Positions 35,146-44,275 of a stretch of 64,000 nt of DNA are shown here, piece by piece. The stretch is from Enterocloster aldenensis. Its GTDB lineage: Bacteria > Bacillota > Clostridia > Lachnospirales > Lachnospiraceae. A program made the position numbers and the translations under genes. The stretch is from positions 297,784 through 361,783 of the forward strand of contig NZ_QVEX01000005.1 in the NCBI RefSeq assembly GCF_003434055.1. Direction: 5' to 3'. How positions within the stretch are numbered: the stretch's first letter is position 1; each line of letters opens with the position of its first letter. The notes under the pieces are model-generated. The model was not told where the DNA came from. It did no database searches and saw only the letters and a program-made list of their open reading frames with translations.

Positions 35146-36204
35146 CTAATTATTAATGATACGGTTCCACTGGTCAATCCAGCTGTTTAACTGCGGATTC
35201 ACAAAGGAGTAATCCAGCACCTTTGCATTGGCGGCCTTGGGGCCGTATGTCATGTTCTTAGACTCTTCTTCCGTGAATTCAACCTTTTTGTTGGTGGGCG
35301 CCTCGTTCAGGGCCTTGCCTGTCTTGGCCTGAAGCTCAGGACTTAAACGGTAGTTGAGATATTCATAGGCCAGATCCTTATTCTTACAGTTCTTGGTAAT
35401 GCTGATGGTATTAAAGTTAGCATACGTAATGTCCGGCGTCACATAGACAAGGTCCGGGTTAGCTGCCTGGATGGTAGGAACACCAAAATCACCCACAACC
35501 GCTACCGCCACTTCACCGGAAGTAAACATATTAATCAGGTCGGCGGACTTGGCGTATGTCTTAACCAGATTCGGCTTTAACTCTTCCAGGGCCTTAAATG
35601 CAGCCTCTGCGTTGTCGCTCTTAATATCCACACCTGCATGGTCGCTTGCCATATATACCATGGCCGGTCCGAAGGTGGTGGTGATTTCCGGAATGGAAAC
35701 CATGCCTTCCAGTCTGGAATCCCACAGGTCATCAAAGCCCTTTATCTCAAAATCAACTGCATCCGGATTGTACATGATGCCGATGCTGTTAATGGTGTAA
35801 GCCACGCCCTGTCCTGCATCCGCCATGGTTTTGGCAGCCGTAATCATATCGGCCGCATTCTCAATCTTACTTAAATCAATATCCTCGAACAGCCCTTCCT
35901 CAATCCCCTTTGCGGTCATGGCCTGTGACAGTTCAATCACATCAATGCTGGACTCACTGTCAGCAGCCAGCTTGGTATAACGGTCATTGGTCCCGCCTGT
36001 CTCTGTAACGATTTCACAGTTAAATTCCTGCTCAAAGGGAGCATAGACCTCTTCCGCGGAAATATCCTCGCTCAGTCCATAGGTGGAAAGCACCAGCTTC
36101 TGCTTTCCGTCCGAAGCCGCCTTCGTATCCCCTGTGGATGCGCCGCCTCCGCAGGCGGTCAGGGTCAATGCCGCGCAAAGTACCATTGCAATTGTCTTTT
36201 TCAT
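35146..36204 (-). CDS. ABC transporter substrate-binding lipoprotein (spermidine/putrescine-binding-like)
   Basis: A 352-residue family 1/PotD-type binding protein. The signal ends in LTLTACGGG (lipobox cysteine near residue 18), and the mature part shows KLVLSTYGLSEDISAEEVYAPFEQEFNCEIVTETGG and YTINSIGIMYNPDAV. It follows the ATPase gene and precedes adenine deaminase. PotD-like folds bind polyamines but also other small cations and bases; the neighbouring deaminases point to a purine-like ligand (inference). Confidence 0.92.
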   Translation of the reverse strand: MKKTIAMVLCAALTLTACGGGASTGDTKAASDGKQKLVLSTYGLSEDISAEEVYAPFEQEFNCEIVTETGGTNDRYTKLAADSESSIDVIELSQAMTAKGIEEGLFEDIDLSKIENAADMITAAKTMADAGQGVAYTINSIGIMYNPDAVDFEIKGFDDLWDSRLEGMVSIPEITTTFGPAMVYMASDHAGVDIKSDNAEAAFKALEELKPNLVKTYAKSADLINMFTSGEVAVAVVGDFGVPTIQAANPDLVYVTPDITYANFNTISITKNCKNKDLAYEYLNYRLSPELQAKTGKALNEAPTNKKVEFTEEESKNMTYGPKAANAKVLDYSFVNPQLNSWIDQWNRIINN

Positions 36205-36246
36205 AATAATCTCCTTTTACTTCCCTACATAGGGTTTATTTATATA

Positions 36247-37287
36247 CTATCTGCGTACCAGGACCAGTTTATCCTTTGGCAGATACAGCCTGATTTCCTG
36301 GCCTTCCCTGAACAGGTTGGAAGTATCCATATTGACCTTCAGCACCCCGGCCGCCGTATTCACCTCATACTGATAACTCTTTCCCAGGAAGGTGCGCACG
36401 CCCACTGCCCCTGTGAGGACATTTTCCTGCTGTCCCTGCTCTGCCAGACATATATCATCCGGACGGATGGTGCCTGCAAATGCCTCTTCTTCGCAGTCCA
36501 TGTCCACCTCGAACCGGCTGCCGTCCGGCACTCGGTAGACGTGTACACCGTCCCGTTCCATCTCAAGGAAATTCTCAAACCCGATGAACCTTGCCACGAA
36601 CTCGGTTGCAGGTCTTCTGTAAATATTCTCAGGTGTGTCAAACTGCTCTATGACGCCGTTGTTCATGACAGCCACCTTATCGGATATGGAGAAACATTCC
36701 TCCTGGTCATGGGTGACGAACAGGGTTGTGATACCAAGCTTTTTCTGAAGGCGTTTTATCTCCACCCTCATGCTGAGCCTAAGCTTTGCGTCCAGGTTGC
36801 TTAAAGGCTCATCCAGCAGCAGGAGCTTGGGCTCAATCACAAGCGCCCTGGCCAGGGCCACCCTCTGCCTCTGTCCGCCTGACATCTGCTTTGGAAATCT
36901 CTGTGCAAGCTCAGTCAGTCCGCAGACCTCCAGAATATCCTTTACCTTTTTATCAATGGTTTCCTTGTCCATTTTCCTGGTACGCAGCCCGAAGGCCACA
37001 TTATCATACACGCTCAGATGGGGAAACAGGGCATAGCTCTGGAATACCAGGCCAAAATTCCTCTTGTGCACAGCCACCCTGGTCATGTCTTCCCCGTCCA
37101 GGGTAAAAGTCCCGCCCTGAGGGTCAATGAATCCCGCCACCACCCTGAGGGTCGTGGACTTGCCGCAGCCGCTTGGCCCCAGAAGGGATACCAGTTCCCC
37201 CTTTTCCACCTTAAGGTCAAGGCCTTTTAAAATCTGCTTCTTTTTATCGTAGCTGACATCAATCTGATTAAGGGTCATAAATGCCAT
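36247..37287 (-). CDS. ABC transporter ATP-binding protein (PotA-like)
   Basis: A 346-residue importer ATPase: Walker A GPSGCGKST (about 37-45), Q loop VFQSYALFPHLSVYDNV, signature MSGGQRQRVALARAL, Walker B LLLLDEPLSNLD and H loop VTHDQEE, with a TOBE-type C-terminal domain (TIRPDDICL). ATG 37287 lies after GGAGG; the open frame upstream overlaps the permease gene. It drives the two permeases next to it. Confidence 0.95.
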   Translation of the reverse strand: MAFMTLNQIDVSYDKKKQILKGLDLKVEKGELVSLLGPSGCGKSTTLRVVAGFIDPQGGTFTLDGEDMTRVAVHKRNFGLVFQSYALFPHLSVYDNVAFGLRTRKMDKETIDKKVKDILEVCGLTELAQRFPKQMSGGQRQRVALARALVIEPKLLLLDEPLSNLDAKLRLSMRVEIKRLQKKLGITTLFVTHDQEECFSISDKVAVMNNGVIEQFDTPENIYRRPATEFVARFIGFENFLEMERDGVHVYRVPDGSRFEVDMDCEEEAFAGTIRPDDICLAEQGQQENVLTGAVGVRTFLGKSYQYEVNTAAGVLKVNMDTSNLFREGQEIRLYLPKDKLVLVRR

Positions 37288-37300
37288 TTTCGTCATCCTC

Positions 37301-38083
37301 CTATTTAGCCAGGGCCGCGATGCCCAGTGTCCTGTCAATAATTACCATGATGATTACGGTTGCTGCCATGAGAAGCACGGATACGGCAGAAACAGTAGGG
37401 TCATAATTATATTCAATATAGTTCATGAGGGTGGAGGGGAAGGTGCTGACTCCCGGCCCTGACAGGAACATGGATACAGGTATGTTATTAAAGGAGTTGA
37501 TAAATGCAAGCATGAAGGCGGATGAGATTCCCGAAGTCACATTGGGAAGAACCACCTTGAAAAATGCCGCCTGCTTGGGGCATCCCAGACTCCAGGCCGC
37601 TTCCTCAATGGAGAAATCAAACTGTTCCATAGAAGACCCCACCACGCGGATGACATAGGGAAGCGTTACCATGAAATGTCCGGCCAGAAGGCTTACAAAC
37701 ACCGGTATCCTCAGTGTAAGGATTAAAAACTGGTACAGGATGAAGCCAATCACGATTCCCGGCACAATGGTGGGCGACAGGAAAATGGACTTAAGCATCT
37801 GTTTCCCCTTTACATTGGAGCGGGCCAGGGCATAGGCTGCCGGGATACCCACAAGCAGCGCGATAAGGGTTGCCAAAAGCGCCACCTCCAGGCTTGTAAG
37901 GAAGGAACGGCGGAAGGATTTCAGCGCGAACACATTGGCAAACCATTTAAAGGAAAATGATTCAATGGGAAAGGTAATGGCGCTGCCGCCGCCAAAAGCC
38001 GTAATGGTAATGATTACAAGCGGAATCACCAGAAATGCAAATACCAGGACCGCATATACGGTGAGCAGTTTATTCTTACGCAT
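37301..38083 (-). CDS. ABC transporter permease (PotC-like)
   Basis: A 260-residue permease with six predicted helices, the first about residues 6-28. The EAA loop reads EEAAWSLGCPKQAAFFKVVLPNVTSG (about 145-170). ATG 38083 follows GGAGGGGAGGG and overlaps the end of the partner permease gene by eight bases, showing translational coupling. Confidence 0.93.
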   Translation of the reverse strand: MRKNKLLTVYAVLVFAFLVIPLVIITITAFGGGSAITFPIESFSFKWFANVFALKSFRRSFLTSLEVALLATLIALLVGIPAAYALARSNVKGKQMLKSIFLSPTIVPGIVIGFILYQFLILTLRIPVFVSLLAGHFMVTLPYVIRVVGSSMEQFDFSIEEAAWSLGCPKQAAFFKVVLPNVTSGISSAFMLAFINSFNNIPVSMFLSGPGVSTFPSTLMNYIEYNYDPTVSAVSVLLMAATVIIMVIIDRTLGIAALAK

Positions 38084-38909
38084 AATTCCCTCCCCTCCTG
38101 TCCAGCCGTAATGCCAGGGCATTAAAGCCCTTGATGACGCCCAGTGTAACTATGATCATTATGAATGCGATTACAGACGCCCCGGTCCAGTCTCCCACGG
38201 ACATGGCCCTCTGGTATATCAGGGTAGCCATCACCATGTTGCTGTTGCCTCCCAGAAGCTGGGGCGTGGTGTAGGCTGTCAGCGTCCCTGTGAATACCAG
38301 GATGCCGCCCACAATGATTCCCGGAAGGCTCATGGGGAAGATGACCTTCATGAACGCCTCCATCCGGGCAGCGCCCAGGCTCTGTGCTGCTTCCATCATA
38401 TCGTCGTCAATATTTTCCATGACGCCTGTAACCGTCACAATCATCAGCGGCAGGAACAGATAGATGGAACCGATGATGATTGCAAAGTCCGTGTACAGAA
38501 GCTTGGCTGGTTTATCCACAAAACCAGCTGCCAGAAGAAACTTATTCACAATTCCATTGCTTCCCAGTATGTTTATCCACGCAAAGCTCCTGATTACGGA
38601 GTTGGTCATCATGGGAAAAATGGATAACGCCAGCAGCAGCCCCCTGTACTTTTTAGGGCAGCGGCTGATAAAATATGCCGTAGGGATACCTCCCGCCATA
38701 CAGAAAGCAGTGGTAATCACGGCAATCTTAACCGTGCGCAGGAATATTTTCATATAATACCCGTCCCGAAAAAAATCCGTGTAAAAACTGAACGGATAAT
38801 CTCCTGAGAAAATACTTGGCGCCAATACCCGCAGCAAGGGGATGGCAAGGCACACCAGCAGGATGACAAGGCCGGGTACCAGCATGATTAATGCACTGCT
38901 CTTTTTCAT
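38076..38909 (-). CDS. ABC transporter permease (PotB-like)
   Basis: A 277-residue permease with six predicted helices and an EAA loop MEAAQSLGAARMEAFMKVIFPMSLPG (about 175-200). First gene of the importer operon. ATG 38909 is ten bases after GGAG, better placed than the in-frame GTG at 38918. A LysR gene is divergent 229 bases away. Confidence 0.92.
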   Translation of the reverse strand: MKKSSALIMLVPGLVILLVCLAIPLLRVLAPSIFSGDYPFSFYTDFFRDGYYMKIFLRTVKIAVITTAFCMAGGIPTAYFISRCPKKYRGLLLALSIFPMMTNSVIRSFAWINILGSNGIVNKFLLAAGFVDKPAKLLYTDFAIIIGSIYLFLPLMIVTVTGVMENIDDDMMEAAQSLGAARMEAFMKVIFPMSLPGIIVGGILVFTGTLTAYTTPQLLGGNSNMVMATLIYQRAMSVGDWTGASVIAFIMIIVTLGVIKGFNALALRLDRRGGNYA

Positions 38910-39137
38910 GATTTTCACGCTCCATGATGAATCACAACAGTTCCGTCCGGACTGTTATGCTGAATCAATAGATTTATTAAGGTTACTTATTTTAGACTTT
39001 ACGTTTATTATAAAAAGTAATATAATATACGTCAAATATATAAATCCTATATTTTTTATGCAGTAAAGCTATATTCACCTGTTTTTTTACAAATCATTTC
39101 CGTTTATTTACAGAAATGCCCTGTCAGGAGGATTTTT

Positions 39138-40064
39138 ATGGAACTAAAAGAAGCACGCTATATTCTGGCCATTGCCAGGCAAGGAAGCATTGGAAAGGCC
39201 GCCGAATCCCTGTTCATTTCCCAGCCCTCCTTAAGCAAGTATCTTAAGAACCTGGAAAACCAGCTGGGCGGTCCGCTTTTTTACCGCAGGGACAACTGCT
39301 ACACCCCAACCTATATGGGCGAACGATATCTTCACTATGCGGAGCAGATTGCTGCTTACGGGGAGCAGTGGGACCGGGAGTACGAGGACATCAGCCACAG
39401 GAAATACGGACGTCTCAATATAGCCATCCCCATCATGATGGGAAGCACCATCATCCAGCCCACCCTGATGGAATTTCACAGCCGCTACCCTCATGTGACC
39501 ATCAATGTGATGGAAGCCGTTAACTTCATAGCCGAGACAAGCTTAAAAGACAATTCCATTGACCTCACCTTTTATAATGTCCATGTATTCCCCAAATTAT
39601 TGGACTATGAGGTCATGCAAAGGGAAGAAATTGTATTAATTTTATCCGCAGGGCATCCTCTGGCCTCCAAGGCAGTGGATAAACCTGGCTTTAAACACCC
39701 CTGGATAGATTTAAGCCTGTTTTCCAGGGAGAACTTCATCCTGCTTTATCCGGACCAGAACACAGGCGGCATTGCCCTTAAATTGTTTAAGGATTACGGT
39801 ATGGACCCTCCCGTGCTGCTGCACACACGCAACAGCGAGATGTCCATCAAACTGGCCATGGAAGGGCTTGGGATTGCATTTACGCCGGAAAGCTACTATC
39901 ATATGGCCGCATCCCATGGCAGCCATCCCTCCCTCTGCCTGTCCATAGGAAAATGCCCCATTGTCACAACAACCATTGCTGCCTATCCAAAGGGGCGGTA
40001 TCTGCCGCAGCATGCACGGGATTATATGGAAATCATACGGGAATATTGCGCGCGGAAACTGTAG
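39138..40064 (+). CDS. LysR-family transcriptional regulator
   Basis: A 308-residue LysR protein: winged helix at 1-60 (EARYILAIARQGSIGKAAESLFISQPSLSKYLKNLENQLG) and an effector-binding domain from about 90. AGGAGG lies six bases before the ATG. It is divergent from the Pot-like importer/adenine deaminase operon, the classical arrangement for its regulator. The shared intergenic region (38910-39137) is AT-rich and must hold both promoters; a TAATATAATATACG stretch at about 39020-39033 is a possible -10 region. Confidence 0.92.
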   Translation: MELKEARYILAIARQGSIGKAAESLFISQPSLSKYLKNLENQLGGPLFYRRDNCYTPTYMGERYLHYAEQIAAYGEQWDREYEDISHRKYGRLNIAIPIMMGSTIIQPTLMEFHSRYPHVTINVMEAVNFIAETSLKDNSIDLTFYNVHVFPKLLDYEVMQREEIVLILSAGHPLASKAVDKPGFKHPWIDLSLFSRENFILLYPDQNTGGIALKLFKDYGMDPPVLLHTRNSEMSIKLAMEGLGIAFTPESYYHMAASHGSHPSLCLSIGKCPIVTTTIAAYPKGRYLPQHARDYMEIIREYCARKL

Positions 40065-40139
40065 ACTATAGGCGGATAGGGTTATATAAGATATAATGGA
40101 ATTGCTGTTGACTCTTTCCAGTAGGGAGGAGGTGGAGCA

Positions 40140-40223
40140 ATGCAATACATAATTTCCTTTTTTATTTCTGTTATGGCTGGTGTGATATGCTATTACATCA
40201 GTAAATGGCTGGACAGAAAATAA
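40140..40223 (+). CDS. Small single-helix membrane peptide (27 aa), type I toxin/holin-like
   Basis: ATG 40140 follows an unusually strong GGAGGAGGTGG, and TATAAT lies at 40092-40097. The product is MQYIISFFISVMAGVICYY then ISKWLDRK: one membrane helix with a charged end, a pattern I associate with small Firmicutes membrane peptides often called putative holin-like toxins. A terminator follows 46 bases later. Function is inferred only from shape; it could also be a regulatory peptide. An antisense partner is not evident. Confidence 0.65.
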   Translation: MQYIISFFISVMAGVICYYISKWLDRK

Positions 40224-40268
40224 CGGACAACAGTCAGCCTGGGTTATTCTACCCATTAAGGAAAAAAG

Positions 40269-40300
40269 AATCCCCGGAGAGTAGTGGCTCTCCGGGGATT
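40269..40300. terminator. Terminator after the small membrane peptide gene
   Basis: AATCCCCGGAGA and TCTCCGGGGATT form a perfect 12-pair stem with an eight-base loop, preceded by AAAAAAG and followed by CCCCTTAT. It can serve the small gene; in the other direction it lies beyond the 5'-nucleotidase stop (40415). Confidence 0.7.
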
Positions 40301-40309
40301 CCCCTTATG

Positions 40310-40350
40310 TGGCGCAATGCACATAATTTCCTTTTTCTGCTATTCTTATG
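40310..40350 (+). repeat. Partial copy of the small membrane peptide gene start
   Basis: GTGGCGCAATGC-ACATAATTTCC... (40312 onward) matches GTGGAGCAATGCAATACATAATTTCC at 40131-40157, with a two-base gap and few substitutions over about 35 bases. The copy lacks the rest of the gene and its frame is not kept, so it is probably a degenerate duplicate or a site of pairing. Confidence 0.5.
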
Positions 40351-40414
40351 ATATATCTGCCGCCTGTTTTTGTCAAGGTCATTCTTTAAAAAATGGAAAA
40401 GGATTCCCCGCACA

Positions 40415-42244
40415 CTACTGAACCTGAATCCTCCCCTGCCCCAGCGGGTCCGCATAATCCGCGGTCACTGCGCCGCCCAGGCTCCTTATGTAGGAGGAAA
40501 GGACATCCACATCCACCATCACATCATCTTTAATCACATTGCATCCATTAAACATGGTCATGCCGTCTCCGCCGGACTTTAACATATAGTTATGGGATGC
40601 AACCATATAGGTCCTGTTCAGGTCAATGGGCCCGCCATTTACCATGATATCCTTTACCCTGTATGGTCCGTCCACGCTTATGAAATTCCCCTTATCATCC
40701 AGCTTCACACTGGTCTTAACAGAAGTGTCAATGGTATAGGTAAGCCCGGACACCTGAAGGAATCCGCCGCATTCCTCCGGATAATCCCTGGCCCCCATCT
40801 CCAGCGCGTCCTTAATCTTCTGGCCTGTGGCCTCGATGACACAGCCCATGTTGCCGAACGGGAATACTGCCAGGGTATCATTGTAAGTGATGCTGCCAGG
40901 CTGTATGTCGGTCCTGATGCCGCCGCCGTTACTCAGGCCGATATCGGCTCCAAGCTGTACCCGGTAAGCGTCAGCTGTCAGGTCTCCCAGGTTGGTTTCC
41001 CCGCTTCTCACCCTGCGCTTTCCGTCAGCCGGGTTATTGACCGTCAGAAGATACGGGGTGGTACCGAGAACCACCTTAAGTGTCTCGTTGTACTGATCCT
41101 GGATGCCCTTGATGAACCGGTCCGTATTGTAATCCATTGCCCTGCCGTCCTCATTTATCAGGCTGTCTCCCGGAATCACAAGGCGCATGCCTGGCTGCAG
41201 CACATTGGCATCCTTTATCTTATCCAGGTTGTTGTTGTAGATATCAATCCATCTGTCATAGGAACCCAGCTCCCTCTTGGCAATCCGGCTGAGGCTGTCA
41301 TTTTTCTGTACCACATATTCCCTTGCGGTACCCACGGCCGGTACCTCTGAAACCAGTTCCGACGCTATGGTCCCATCGGTCCTGATGGTCAGCTTTCCGA
41401 TATTATTTAGTTTTGTACCTGTCTGGGTAATGATCACATCCCTTCCATCCCTGCTCTTAACTGTCATGGATGGGGTTGTCTCATGGGAATGGCCGTCAAT
41501 GCACACGTCAATCCCGGTGGTATTCTGAATGACGTTCACGGAACTCCATCTGTCCGTAACCCCTGTCTCCCCCAGATGGCCCACCAGTATCACATAATCA
41601 GCGCCCTCATTCCTGGCCGCGTCCACGCTTGCCTGGATTTGGTTGTAAAGGCCCTGTCCGCTCTCATCTTCACAGAACGTATAGATATAATTGCCCGCAC
41701 TGTCCTGGAAATACGCGGGTGTGGACTTGGTAAAGCTCTCCGGCGTGGAAACGCCTACATAGGCAATCTTCGTATCGCCGTATGCAATCATCTTATAGGG
41801 CGCAAAAACAGTGGCGCCTGTTGCCTTATCCATGAAGTTACATGCATAGTAACCGCAGTTGAGCCTGCCTGCCAGTTCCAGGAACCGGGACATGCCATAG
41901 TCAAATTCATGGTTGCCCGGAACAGCCACGTCATACCCCACGTAGTTCATGATATCAATCAGATACCCGCCCTCTGACAGCGTACCGATGGGCGCGCCCT
42001 GTATGGCGTCCCCGGCATCCACAAGGGTGACATACGGCGTCTGCTGCTGCATCTGCTTCTTGTACAGGGCAAGTCCGGCATAACCGATGTTGTCATCTAC
42101 CCCGCAGTGGACATCATTGGTATAAAGCACCACAATGTCCTGGTCCGCCCCAAAGGCAGTGACCGGCATCCCCGCTGTCAGCGAACATACCATTGCCATG
42201 GCAAGCAGCAATGACAGCAGCCTTTGTTTCATTCTTTCTTTCAT
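40415..42244 (-). CDS. Secreted 5'-nucleotidase/2',3'-cyclic phosphodiesterase family protein with LysM
   Basis: A 609-residue exported metallophosphatase. A signal peptide ends near AFGA-D (residue 32). The metal motifs YTNDVHCG, VDAGDAIQG, GNHEFDYG, GHLGE and GHSHE define the UshA-type N-terminal domain. A LysM domain (about 305-355, REYVVQKNDSLSRIAKRELGSYDRWIDIY...) sits between this and the C-terminal 5'-nucleotidase domain (NLGDLTADAYR, NGGGIRTDI, DGMTMFNGCNVI). The LysM should hold it at the peptidoglycan. It would free nucleosides outside the cell; the ECF/nucleoside hydrolase operon next door may use them. ATG 42244 follows GGAGGAAA. Confidence 0.92.
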   Translation of the reverse strand: MKERMKQRLLSLLLAMAMVCSLTAGMPVTAFGADQDIVVLYTNDVHCGVDDNIGYAGLALYKKQMQQQTPYVTLVDAGDAIQGAPIGTLSEGGYLIDIMNYVGYDVAVPGNHEFDYGMSRFLELAGRLNCGYYACNFMDKATGATVFAPYKMIAYGDTKIAYVGVSTPESFTKSTPAYFQDSAGNYIYTFCEDESGQGLYNQIQASVDAARNEGADYVILVGHLGETGVTDRWSSVNVIQNTTGIDVCIDGHSHETTPSMTVKSRDGRDVIITQTGTKLNNIGKLTIRTDGTIASELVSEVPAVGTAREYVVQKNDSLSRIAKRELGSYDRWIDIYNNNLDKIKDANVLQPGMRLVIPGDSLINEDGRAMDYNTDRFIKGIQDQYNETLKVVLGTTPYLLTVNNPADGKRRVRSGETNLGDLTADAYRVQLGADIGLSNGGGIRTDIQPGSITYNDTLAVFPFGNMGCVIEATGQKIKDALEMGARDYPEECGGFLQVSGLTYTIDTSVKTSVKLDDKGNFISVDGPYRVKDIMVNGGPIDLNRTYMVASHNYMLKSGGDGMTMFNGCNVIKDDVMVDVDVLSSYIRSLGGAVTADYADPLGQGRIQVQ

Positions 42245-42342
42245 GGGTTTCCTCCTCTCATATTTGACCCTTTAACAGTTAATTTTACTATAACATAAAC
42301 CATTGGTACATGCCACTGGTAACAGGAAATATTTTCCTGAAA

Positions 42343-42373
42343 AGCCGGCCCGGGAACGCTTCCCGGGCCGGCT
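42343..42373 (-). terminator. Strong terminator at the end of the ECF operon
   Basis: AGCCGGCCCGGGAA and TTCCCGGGCCGGCT pair perfectly. On the minus strand TTTTCAGGAAAATATTTCC follows, itself a small palindrome (CAGGAAA/TTTCCTG, 42324-42339). It lies seven bases beyond the iron ADH stop codon. Confidence 0.85.
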
Positions 42374-42379
42374 CTGTGT

Positions 42380-43561
42380 TCAGCCTGCTGACATCATTAA
42401 TATATTCCTCACATCTTCGCGGTCCAGCGCAGTGATGCCTCCAATGGTCTGGTTCCCATTGCGGAAGTTAATGTGGTCCAGCATTGTTTCAAAATCGCAG
42501 TCAGTAATACCTGCTTCCTTTATGCTGACAGGAAGTCCCATGGACCGGAAGAAATCCTCGGTGGCAGCAATCCCTTCAAGGGCAGCCTGCCCGGGTCCTG
42601 TTTGCCTTGATACGCCAAATACCTCATATGCGTATCTGGCAAACCGTTCCATATGGTTCCTGTACACATATCTCATCCATGAACCCATGACCGCGCTCAG
42701 TGTCATGCCATGGGGCGTATCATAAAGCGCGCTTAATTCATTGCCGATTTCATGGGTGGCCCAGTCCTGGATCCTGCCGATTCCCACGGTATCATTGTGG
42801 GCAATGGAGGCAATCCACATGACCTGTGCCCTGTATCCGTAGTTGTGCGGGTCCTTTATAAGGGCTGGTCCTATTTCCACCAGGGTTTTAAGGATGCCCT
42901 CCGCCATGCGGTCAATTACCCTGATTTCATCATCCGGTGTAAAATACCGCTCGCACACATGTGAAAACATATCCGCCACCGAACATGCGGTTACGGAGGC
43001 AGGCAGGGACACGGTAAGCTCCGGGTTCATGAAGGCCAGCACCGGCCTTAATGCCTGGGAACTGGTCAAAAGCTTCTGCCCTGTCCGGGTGTTGTTAATC
43101 ACGCTCACATCCCCTGACTCGCTGCCCGTTGCAGGACACGTAAGGATCACTCCCACCGGAACGGATTGGCTGACGCGGATTCCTTTTGTGAAGAAATCCC
43201 ACACATCCCCGTCATAAAGGGCGCCTGCCCCAATGGCCTTTGACGAGTCAATGACGCTCCCTCCCCCAATGGCAAGTATGAAATCAATCTGGTTCTCCTT
43301 TACACAGCGGATGCCCTCATAAACCAGGTCCAGGCGCGGATTTGGCTTTACGCCCGGCAGTTCCCGGACAGCCATCCCATTGTCTTCCAAATCACGCCTG
43401 ACCGACTCCAGAAGCCCTGTGTCATACAGATAGGCCCCGCTGTCATGATGGATCAGTACACGGCTTACCCCCATCTGCCTTAATACGCTTCCTGCTTTCT
43501 TATGCACATCCCTGCCAAATAAAAATCTTGTATTCAGCCATAACTCAAAATCCCTCATCAT
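42380..43561 (-). CDS. Iron-containing alcohol dehydrogenase (butanol dehydrogenase/YqhD type)
   Basis: A 393-residue group III ADH: IGGGSVIDSSKAIGAGAL (about 97-114), TGSESGDVSVI, and DMFSHVCERYF, VGIGRIQDWATHEIG, YDTPHGMTL as the metal-site region. The sequence layout is closer to BdhA/YqhD than to AdhE. It is the last gene of the operon before a strong terminator and may reduce an aldehyde formed by the pathway. Which substrate is unknown. Start ATG 43561 or the next codon. Confidence 0.9.
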   Translation of the reverse strand: MMRDFELWLNTRFLFGRDVHKKAGSVLRQMGVSRVLIHHDSGAYLYDTGLLESVRRDLEDNGMAVRELPGVKPNPRLDLVYEGIRCVKENQIDFILAIGGGSVIDSSKAIGAGALYDGDVWDFFTKGIRVSQSVPVGVILTCPATGSESGDVSVINNTRTGQKLLTSSQALRPVLAFMNPELTVSLPASVTACSVADMFSHVCERYFTPDDEIRVIDRMAEGILKTLVEIGPALIKDPHNYGYRAQVMWIASIAHNDTVGIGRIQDWATHEIGNELSALYDTPHGMTLSAVMGSWMRYVYRNHMERFARYAYEVFGVSRQTGPGQAALEGIAATEDFFRSMGLPVSIKEAGITDCDFETMLDHINFRNGNQTIGGITALDREDVRNILMMSAG

Positions 43562-43588
43562 AATTATCCTGCATTCCTTTCTGCTTTA

Positions 43589-44275
43589 TCAGCACGGGAC
43601 AGCCTGATCCATTATCAAATCCTTTATGATCCCAAACAGCTCCCATCCATCAGAAGCCGTATAATCCGGCTTTTCCCGAAGCAGCAGCCTCCTGTCCCCA
43701 TCCCCATATAAAACCGCAATGGCCGGAAACCCGCACATCCTGGCAGCCGCGATATCGCTCCATGTATCCCCGATACAGACAGGACGCCTGTTTTTCAGCT
43801 CATGCTCCATAAGGTAGCCATAGACGGCCTGTTTTGTGTCCGCACCCGCAACAGAGTCCAGGGAATAACAGACCGGCATCAATCCCTCCCAGCCTTTCAC
43901 TTTCATCAGCCGCCTTAAGGCGGGTTCCGGCTTGGAGCTGACCACAACCCATACCGTACCCTGCCCTGCCAGGTATCTGAATATCTCCTCCAGCCCGGGA
44001 TACATCCTTGTCTTATGAAACTGATTCATGGTCCTGTAATGGGTCTTTATATGGGAGCAGAACACATCAAACAGATGCCCTGGCGGCAGGGGGTTAATAT
44101 GCCGGAACAGTTCCTCCTCAGGCAGGGCCACATGGGATGTATCCTCCATGAATTCCTTGTCCACGGCTCCTCCCACTGCATTGGCCGCATATTCCACGGA
44201 ATCCCACACATCCTCCCTTGTGTCCGCTATGACCCCGTCAAAGTCAAAGATTACCGCATCTGCCTTTCCCATCAT
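43589..44275 (-). CDS. HAD-family hydrolase (phosphoglycolate-phosphatase-like)
   Basis: A 228-residue HAD phosphatase: motif I DFDGVIADT (about 10-18), motif II VVSSKPEPAL, motif III lysine region and motif IV GDTWSDIAAARMCG. It should remove phosphate from a small sugar phosphate or similar. It overlaps the permease gene by four bases and is followed by the iron ADH, so it acts late in this pathway. Confidence 0.88.
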   Translation of the reverse strand: MMGKADAVIFDFDGVIADTREDVWDSVEYAANAVGGAVDKEFMEDTSHVALPEEELFRHINPLPPGHLFDVFCSHIKTHYRTMNQFHKTRMYPGLEEIFRYLAGQGTVWVVVSSKPEPALRRLMKVKGWEGLMPVCYSLDSVAGADTKQAVYGYLMEHELKNRRPVCIGDTWSDIAAARMCGFPAIAVLYGDGDRRLLLREKPDYTASDGWELFGIIKDLIMDQAVPC

